A stretch of DNA of 64,000 nt from the NCBI RefSeq assembly GCF_046630445.1, contig NC_092333.1:101282501-101346500 (forward strand), given 5' to 3'. A program made the position numbers and the translations under genes. The DNA comes from Rutidosis leptorrhynchoides. Taxonomy: Eukaryota > Streptophyta > Magnoliopsida > Asterales > Asteraceae. The notes under the pieces were generated by a model. It searched no databases, had not been told where the DNA came from, and saw only the letters and a list, made by a program, of their open reading frames with translations. Shown in pieces: positions 56,044 to 64,000 of this stretch. Position 1 is the stretch's first letter; every line of letters starts with the position of its first letter.

Positions 56044-56333
56044 ATTATTAAGTGTTTATGTAATTTTATTTTAAACTCTGTGTTTTAATTTTAATTATTT
56101 GTAATGTTTTTTTTTTTTAATTATCAATGAAATTTTACTTTTATGTTGTTAAATACTTATTATTTATAATATATATAACTAAATTAATTTTATTTTTGGA
56201 AAAATTAAAAAATTAAAAAATTATAAATTATAAAAAAAAGAAGGGAAGGAAGGAGTGTCATGTTTATAAGTGTTTAGTCCTGGGGTTTAGTCCTGAGGAC
56301 TTAGATGGAGGAGTGTATCCATTGGGAGCACTC

Positions 56334-56985
56334 TTATATTTACATAAAATGATGTTATTAGGCTATTTAAAAGATACTTTAATTCTTTAAGCATGATATA
56401 TTTGGGCGACCTTCAAAAAATGTGATATGTTCCCATTTTCTTATATTGATCCATATGACATATGACATGATATTTTTTTTTTAAAAAAATCGGTGATCTT
56501 CCGACTCTCCATTTTAATATAATGACTAATTTACCCTTTTGACTTACAGATGCAAGCATTGTTCATAATGTTGTACATTGTGATTGGGGTAAATTAGTTA
56601 TTATATTAAGTTGTACATTGTGATTATGCAAAACAGTTGTATAGGGTTTGGTCATCAGTTGATTCTCAATGTGGTTAGTTCTCTAATCGATATTGTTTTT
56701 ATTGATTCTCAAAAAGTTAGCGGTAAAATGTTTTGCAGTAATTAAAGGTAGGACGGGTTAGGAAACATACTAAATTGACTTTTGGTCAAAACTCTATTAT
56801 TCGGGTATGGGAGAAACATCGTGATGGTGATGTAATGTGCATTTGGACACATATTTTCATAATCATAGCATTGTTTTTTTATTTAATGGACTGTAGAAGA
56901 TGGTGTTTGAATGTGATTTTGTTGCTTGTAGTTGTTATCATAAGATTATAAGATGTTTAAATTTCTCACGGAATTTGATCATTTG
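56334..56985. other. Spacer, nothing recognised
   Basis: It starts with the right TTA duplication of the Harbinger element and ends at the LINE target duplication. I see no gene in it. Confidence 0.5.
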
Positions 56986-56996
56986 AGAATATAAAA
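56986..56996 (+). repeat. LINE target-site duplication, left (AGAATATAAAA)
   Basis: An 11-bp exact match to 60535-60545. Confidence 0.93.
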
Positions 56997-59900
56997 TAAT
57001 GGTTTTATTTTCAATATAGCTAATGTTTATGGTCCTCATGATGACCCCGGTAAAATCAGATTTTGGAACTCACTTACAAGTCTTATTATCCAAAACATGA
57101 ACCCATGGGTCTTGTGTGGAGACTTTAACGAAGTGCGTAATTCGAATGAAAGATTAAATTGTGAATACATTGGGTATAGAGCAAAAAACTTCAACGATTT
57201 CATCTCCAACAATTGTTTGATAGATATTCCATTAGGAGGTCGAAATTTCACTCGGGTTAGTGACGACGGTATTAAATTTAGCAAGTTAGATCGATTTTTG
57301 GTAACGGAGAATTTTGTTAGTATGTGGAAAGATCTCACGGGTACGGTTATGGATAGAGACAAATCGGATCATTGTCCAATAATGTTAAAAGACGAAGAAA
57401 GAAATTTCGGACCGAAACCTTTTAAAGTCTTTGATGCTTGGTTTGAAGAAGAAGATTTGGACCCTATTATTCGGGAAGCTTGGTCAATTCCGGTTACGGG
57501 CATGGTACGTAAAGATTGTGGTTTCCGAAATAGACTCAAGAATGTTAAAAATGCTTTAAAGGTTTGGAATGGTGGAAAATTTAAGGATCTAAGCCGAGAG
57601 ATTGATAATCTTAAACAGGAAGCGTATTCTTTTGAACTGAAAGCAGAAAACTCTCTGTTAGATGAAACCGAACTGAATCTGTGGAGAGAAAAGCGAAAGC
57701 AGTGGATCGACAAAGAAAATGTTAAGATTAAAATGCTGAAACAGAAAGCCCGTATCAAATGGGCCATCGAAGGAGACGAAAATTCAAAATTTTTCCACTC
57801 TTTGATCCGGAAAAACAATACAAAATCTAATATTAGAGGACTAATGATCAATGGGGTTTGGAACGACAAACCGAATGACATCAAAGGCGAAATCTTCAAA
57901 CACTTCAGTGGCGTATTTAAGGAACCAAATATCGATAGGCCTAGCTTGGAGGATTTAAATTATCCTTCTATCTCTGAGTCTGATGCGTTACTTCTAGAAG
58001 CACCTTTCGAAGAAAAGGAAATTTTCGAGGCAATTCGGGATTGTGGTAGTTGCAAGGCACCCGGTCCGGATGGTTTTAACATGAGATTCTACAAGATATA
58101 TTGGGAAATTATCAAAGATGATCTTATAACCTCTATTCAATGGTTTTGGGAGAAAGGTGTATTTTCCCGAGGATGTAATGCGTCATTTGTCACCTTAATT
58201 CCAAAGAAAGATGATCCATTAAGTCTCGGCGATTATAGACCCATTAGCCTCATAGGTAGCTATTACAAGGTGGTTGCTAAAATTCTCTCAAATCGGCTTC
58301 GAAAGGTTTTACCATCAATTGTTGGATCGGAGCAAAGCGCGTTTTTGAAAGGTCGTTTTATTCTTGACGGGGCTCTTATCGTTAACGAAAGCATTGACTA
58401 TCTTAAATCAATAAGGCAAAAAGGACTTCTTTTCAAGGTAGACTTCGAAAAGGCGTTCGATTGCCTTAGTTGGAACTTTCTTATGGATGTGATGAAGTGT
58501 ATGGGATTCGGATGTAAATGGAGAAATTGGATCTTTTCATGTCTAAGCTCGACATCGATTTCTATTCTCGTTAACGGATCACCTACGAATGAATTCTCTC
58601 CATCTCGAGGGGTTCGACAAGGCGATCCACTTTCGCCTTTTCTTTTTATTATTGCTTCGGAGGGATTAAATATCTTAACGAAAGCCGCACTGAATACAGG
58701 TTTGTTTAAAGGAGTAAGAATAGGTAATGATCAAATCCCAATCTCTCATCTCCAATATGCCGACGACACTATTTTTATTGGAGAATGTAGTAGATCAAAC
58801 GTGTATAGTTTAAAAAACCTTCTCACATGTTTCGAGATGGCATCCGGGTTAAAGGTTAATTTTGTAAAAAGTTGCTTGTATGGTATTGGTATCTCTTTGG
58901 AAGATGCTACATCGTTTGCAAGTTGCATGGGGTGTCAAGTTGGCCAAATGCCTTTCAAATATCTCGGTTTACCCATTGGCACTAAAATGAATAAAACTAA
59001 AAATTGGCAACCGGTGATTGACAAATTCAAATCAAGGTTATCACGTTGGAAAATGCGTATGATGTCGTATGGAGGAAGAATGGTTCTTATAAAGTCGATC
59101 CTTAATAGTCTACCGTTGTATTTCTTTTCGCTCTACCGTGCTCCCGAAAGTGTGATCAAAATACTGGAAAGTGTGAGACGCTCGTTTTTTTGGGGCGGGG
59201 GGGATTCGGGTTCAAAAATCGCGTGGGTAAAATGGGACAAGGTCATTGCTTCATATGACCATGGGGGGCTTAATATCGGGTCTTTAAAAAATAAAAACTT
59301 GGCTCTCTTGGGGAAATGGTGGTGGAGGTTTAAAACCGAAACCAATTCTCTATGGGTCAAATTAATTCGAAGCATATATGGTTCTTCAGGTGGTTTGGAG
59401 ATGGAAGGTGACTTACCTCACCCGACGTCTTCAACTACTTGGTCTAATATCATTTTAGCAGGTCATAAGTTACAGGAGGCAAACGTCAATTTCATCGACT
59501 CATTCTCAAGGCAAATCGGATGCGAATCAAATGTTTCATTCTGGAACGAGAAGTGGATCGGCAACAACAAGCTTCGTGTTCTTTTTCCTAGACTTTTCAG
59601 ATTGGAAACAAGGCAAGACGCAAGAATTAGAGACATAATCTGTGTTACAAGCAACGGAATTGTCTACAATTGGTGCTGGAACAGGCAACCCACAGGTCGT
59701 ACGTGCAGCGAATTTTCAAATCTCAGACAGCTTCTAGAAGGTATCGAGTTTAGCAGCAGGAGCGAAGATATGTGGAAGTGTTCTTTTGCATCGAACGGTT
59801 TATTTTCAGTCCATAACCTTACCAAACTGATCGAGGAACAGCAGGCTTCAAACAATTCAGGTGCAGCAACTTTTCGTAATAATTTAATTCCAAAAAAATT

Positions 59901-60534
59901 AGAAGTTTTTGTTTGGAGGCTTTTAAAAAAACGCCTCCCGGTTCGGGTCGAGTTAGATAAAAGAGGGATCGATTTACATTCGGTTAGATGTCCGATGTGT
60001 GATGATGTATTAGAGACTATCGAGCATACATTTATTTTTTGTAAACAAGCAATGGATCTTTGGGAACGAGTCTTTGGATGGTGGGATTTGGGTCATTTTA
60101 ACAACCTTAGCTTGAGTGAACTACTTCGAGGCAACAATCCAAAGTCGACTACAACCTTCGGGAAAAAGATATGGCAAGCCGTCGAATGGGTTTGTGCGTA
60201 TTATATTTGGAAATGCCGGAACAATTTGATATTTCGTGATATTAAATGGAATATTCCGGTAGTGCTAAATGAAATACAAATCAAATCCTTTGATTGGATT
60301 TCTCATAGGTCGAGGGGAAAAAAGTTCGATTGGCACATTTGGTTGAGCAATCCGAAATTCTACCTTACAACTTAGAAAGCTTATGATTGTTCGTGTGTAA
60401 AGATTGCTCCCTTAGCAATTTAATATCTAGTATTTTCGTGTAATTGTATTTCTGATGTCCTGGGCTATTAATGCCTTTGAACCTTCATGTATTCTGTTTT
60501 TCTTTCAATGAATTTTGCTTTTCCAAAAAAAAAA
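56997..60534 (+). mobile_element. L1-type LINE, 5'-truncated, with perfect target duplication
   Basis: An 11-bp duplication flanks the insertion. It begins within the endonuclease domain, has an uninterrupted ORF2 remainder and a ~150-bp 3' UTR, and ends in poly(A) at 60525-60534. The 5' truncation is typical of target-primed reverse transcription. Confidence 0.95.
57004..60375 (+). pseudogene. LINE ORF2: endonuclease C-terminus, reverse transcriptase, zinc-knuckle tail
   Basis: The frame is open from FIFNIANVYGPHDDPGK at 57004 (no start, 5' truncated) through ATG 57097 to TAG 60373-60375. The endonuclease part has WVLCGDFNEVRNS and the SDHCPIML motif (about 57364). RT begins near residue 310 (counted from 57097) with CKAPGPDGFNMRFYK, TLIPKKDDPLSLGDYRPISL, FKVDFEKAFDCLSW, SRGVRQGDPLSPFLFI and the catalytic HLQYADDTIFIGE (about residue 554). 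The C-terminal zf-RVT region has FVWRLLKKRLPVRVELDKRG, CPMCDDVLETIEHTFIFC and LWERVFGWW. No stop or frameshift is visible, so RT may be intact. The copy lacks the N-terminal endonuclease and ORF1 and cannot move by itself. Confidence 0.93.
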
Positions 60535-60545
60535 AGAATATAAAA
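60535..60545 (+). repeat. LINE target-site duplication, right
   Basis: AGAATATAAAA follows the poly(A) directly. Confidence 0.93.
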
Positions 60546-60809
60546 GATTTAATTTGGAGAATATATGTGTAAAAAAAGACATATCATAAAAAGGGCTATC
60601 TGTTTTATAAAAGTCAGGTAAGACGTTGTTTTATAAGAAGGTTAAATGGATTAGTGTATAGGTCATTCAGTCCATATTTAGTTTTCTTACAGCTTAGCTT
60701 ACTCGAGATTGATTTTTTAACACATTATTTCAGCACTACACCATCAGATATCAAGTTGTGGTTATCAGAAAATCATATTTAAAACTCAATATGTTGCACT
60801 CTTAGGGGG

Positions 60810-62250
60810 CTTAATATAGGTGTTAATGATATTAATGTTTCTCATTTATTTTGCGGATGATGCAATACTTTTGTCGGAATAGAATAGAGATAGTTTGACA
60901 AATACTCTGCTAGTTCTTAACGAATTTTTTTCGGTTCTCGGGTCCAAGAATTAATGTTGCGAAGTCACAATTATTTGGACTTGGGGTACAATCTGGTATT
61001 TTAGAAGCATATGTCAACGGGTTCGGGTGTTCCCAAGGTGAGTTTCCGTTCTCTTACCTGGGTCCTCCTATCGGCGGTTAATATAAACTCGATTGTCAGT
61101 TGGAAAGGTTTGGTTGAAAAATTTCACAAAAAGTTATCCGGTTGAAAAGAAAATCTATTATCGATAGGTGGTCGTCTTACTCTTGTCAAGGCAGTTTTAG
61201 GGAGTTTGAGGATTTACCATTTCTCTTTATTTTGATGCCTGGAAACTATTTTAAATGATCTTGAAAGATTAAGAGCGTGTTTTTTTGGGTGGTACAGAAA
61301 ATAATCGAAAGATGCATTTGATCGGTTGGGGTCAAACTATAGCATCACATGAAAAAGGTGGTTGGGACATTGGGAGCTTACTTGCATTTAATTTAGCTCT
61401 TATGTTAAAATGAATTTGACGTGTTATAACAGATTCTTCCACGATGTGGGCTTCTGTTTTGAAATCTATTCATGGTGAGCTTGTTGGTCTTGATGGGGCC
61501 AAGTTAAGTTGCAAAGGAGTGTGATCAAATATTATAATGACGTTTCAAAAGGCTATTCAGCAGGATCATCTTCCGGACAATGTGATTCGGGCAAAAATAG
61601 GTAATGGCTAATCTATACGCTTTTGGCTTGATAATTGGCAAGGTGATGGTAACTTGAAAGATAAGTTTCGTCATCTTTATCACCTAGAAACAGATAAGGA
61701 ATGCAAGTTAGCAGATAGATTGATACACGGTAATTGGAGATGGTCCTGGTGTTGCATAGAGATTGGAAACATAAACATGGCAGAAATGAATAAATTGGCT
61801 ACTATTTTGGGTCACATATCGTTATCTCAAAGTGGGGATACGTGGCAATGGATGTTGGGAAAAGGAGGTCGAATATTCTGTAGCTAATAAGAGAAGATAT
61901 ATCGACGATATACAGCTCCCATCGAATGATTTGATCACTAGATGGTCAAATGTATTCCGCGGAATATAAATATTCATATGTGGATGCTAGCATTGGATAG
62001 GCTCCCAACTCGGCTTTACTTGTCCCCAAGGTGTTTAGATATACAACATATTAGGTGCGTTTCGTGTAACTGTAGCATCGAATCTATCAATCATGTGATG
62101 TTTGAATGTCATATAACTACTGAAATTTGGAGGAAAGTTAGAGTATGGATGTATATGGATTTGCCGAAGTTTGCTTCATGGTCATAATGGATCGAATGGT
62201 ATGAGGATTGGAGGGCAGGCACGGAGCTTGAAGATCAATTCGAGGGTGGC
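60810..62250 (+). pseudogene. Older LINE ORF2 relic (RT and zinc-knuckle tail, many breaks)
   Basis: From about 60810, GLNIGVNDINVSHL is followed, after a frame slip, by FADDAILLSE (FADD at 60850-60861). Then come NVAKSQLFGLGVQSG, GFGCSQGEFPFSYLGPPIGG, LSIGGRLTLVKAVLGSLRIY and LERLRACFFGW. These are the usual sequence after the YADD box in plant LINEs. Later frames give VKCIPRNINIHMWMLALDRL, CVSCNCSIESINHVMFEC and EIWRKVRVWM, the zf-RVT tail, up to about 62187 and beyond. Stops and frameshifts occur throughout. It is a different, older copy than the LINE just upstream. Its start may have been lost or may coincide with that insertion. Confidence 0.85.
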
Positions 62251-62275
62251 CGACCGAGTTAATCAATCAAAACAT

Positions 62276-62398
<123 letters not shown>

Positions 62399-62487
62399 TT
62401 TTGAACGGCGAATTTGTATCAGCGGATCATTTATTTCAACGACCCTCATCATTTGCACTCACACACGCTAAAAGAAAACTCCTACCC

Positions 62488-62538
62488 GGGTTGCTTGGCA
62501 ACTAATCGCGGGACATGGGTTGCTTGGCAACTAATCGC
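62488..62538. repeat. 29-bp tandem duplication
   Basis: GGGTTGCTTGGCAACTAATC occurs at 62488 and 62517, with period 29. Each copy holds a short inverted repeat TTGC-TTG-GCAA. Confidence 0.9.
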
Positions 62539-64000
62539 AGAAAATTGGAGAGAAAACTTTCCGCCCCCATAAATTTTAATGTATAATTCATATACATTAA
62601 AATTGAATAATATGTAGTAAATAAATAAATATACTTTTGGGGGGTTTGAGTTTGATCTCCTGCCATTTAAATTTCTTAAATTACTAATAAGAAAAGTGTG
62701 TTGTATTTTTAAGTTTTAATTAAAGGAACTGTGCACAAAAAGACAAACGTGAAATAATTCTAAAATCCTTTGAAGCTTTGAGTCGCTAGTTAAATTGGAA
62801 TGGCCCATATATTTTTTTTCATATTAAGTCCACCAAAACTTGAAAATAGCTACATATGAAATTGTTCTGTGGGGTGACCGGGGCCCTCCCTTGCCCCCAA
62901 TATCCTCCGTCCCTGTTGGAGGGAAAGAGAAACGGTGAAGGAAAGGCTTTATACGATCAAAACTCAACAATTTTCACTAAATTGCTTGTGGGTTCATTTG
63001 TCTGGTTACTCTTCTTTTTGTACTGACACTGTTGAGTTTCAGATAAAGGTATAGGTGGCAATACGGGTGAGTCAACCAACATATCAGAATGTTTGTCGAT
63101 TTTCACCTGAATAAATTCTTATCCAAAAATGTTGAAATTATTATTTGGTGTGTCAAACTTGATTAAAATATCTATTTATACCCTTATATAAATCAAGGGA
63201 TTATATGCAATGTGACATCCACCAAGTGTAGGCTTATTACGAACTTGATGAGCAGAGGAAGTGAGTTGATTGTAAATCCCTCCACAACATTCGTTTCACC
63301 TCCATCTCCAATGTTCCAGGTAGCAATATAATATTGGTTAAAATTTACTTTTTTTTATACATGTTTTGGTTGTTTCTGTAGGATTAATGCGCAAGGTACA
63401 ACACATAACTATATGGCTGAATTCATTTGAGCCTTCGGGGTCACATATATATACACCTAGACGTCATTTAATAATATATATGTGATATGTATTATTCAAG
63501 TAATTAAATATAATTAATTATTTAATTAATTGTTTGATTAAATTAATTAATAAATAATATCTTGTGGACCAAGATATTCTTATGCTAAAAACTTATACGG
63601 ACTAAATTTTAAGTGGGATTCGTTTTCTAAACCGACTTTAAATCAATCGATACATACTTCATATAACCCACCGTCTTAGACCAAAATATAAATATGGTCT
63701 TGGTCTTACTTGGTTTTTAACAAATATAAGAAATTCTCACGTATTGTTTTTGCTCTACCTTTTCTTATTCGACAAACAAAAAGGCCACAAGTATTCATAT
63801 TGTTTTCGACGAACAAAACAGAAACATAAATATTTTTGGTCTTTACGGTTTAGATCAATAAATAATCCTAGTGATTATTTATTATTACTTGACGGGACTA
63901 GCACATCCGCTTGACGTTGTTTGAAGTGTAGTGTGGACTACCCTAGCGACAATCATTCCTTTGATTGTTAGTTTCTCTTCCTTCAATCCGGTTCTACAAG
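62539..64000. other. Unclassified DNA, possible exon-like block and possible LTR at the right edge
   Basis: At about 63206-63319 a 38-codon open block (CNVTSTKCRLITNLMSRGSE, then LIVNPSTTFVSPPSPMFQ) ends at CAG|GTAGCA, like an exon with a donor site; I do not recognise the protein. From about 63420 to the window end, the AT-rich start, a CTTGGTCTTACTTGG stretch and a GC-richer end look like the LTR and leader of another retrotransposon. The window stops before any primer site or coding region. Confidence 0.3.

Overview
This is nuclear DNA of a large, repeat-rich plant genome. The evidence is Ty1/copia and Ty3/gypsy retrotransposons of plant lineages, priming sites matching plant initiator-Met and Asp tRNAs, a PIF/Harbinger element, plant-type LINEs, and a relic of a plant MEKK-type MAPKKK. 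A eudicot is likely. A composite (Asteraceae) is a guess from the F-box family carried by one element and from the style of the repeats. I see no intact host gene, no rRNA or tRNA gene, and no CRISPR array.

Layout. 1-6014: the 3' part of a decayed chromovirus-type gypsy element and its LTR (4014-5971). The LTR has a polypurine tract on its left and a primer-binding site on its right. 6015-17009: a copia element cut by an 8.26-kb non-autonomous LTR element (8073-16336). Removing that insert and one target duplication restores the copia reading frame exactly. 17010-24066: AT-rich DNA with long (TA)n tracts, telomere-like blocks, a fold-back element, a possible Helitron end and ~273-bp repeats. 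24067-42097: a second copia element, split by a 13.1-kb reverse-oriented gypsy element (28425-41536) with a perfect TAAAG duplication. Between its 5' LTR and gag, this gypsy element carries an acidic ORF and an F-box ORF. 42098-52188: an Athila-like element encoding only Gag and protease, with mosaic LTRs and no target duplication. 52189-54870: spacer with a GC-rich phased motif and the MEKK relic. 54874-56333: a dead PIF/Harbinger element with TTA duplications. 56997-60534: a 5'-truncated LINE with a perfect 11-bp duplication and an open RT frame. 60810-62250: an older LINE relic. 62277-64000: a compound microsatellite and unclassified DNA.

The most notable pattern is shared by unrelated elements. 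The gypsy LTR at 4014, both LTRs of the non-autonomous element at 8073, both Athila LTRs, and an unclassified stretch at 52264-52388 each carry clusters of a short, CpG-containing palindrome or near-palindrome. The word differs between families, but centre-to-centre spacing is almost always 19-22 bp, about two helical turns. In the Athila pair the palindromes and their 19-bp spacing persist while the surrounding U3 has diverged beyond alignment by eye. I know of no named system that this matches. It is the best candidate here for an undescribed cis-acting system. The F-box cargo of the gypsy element is the second.
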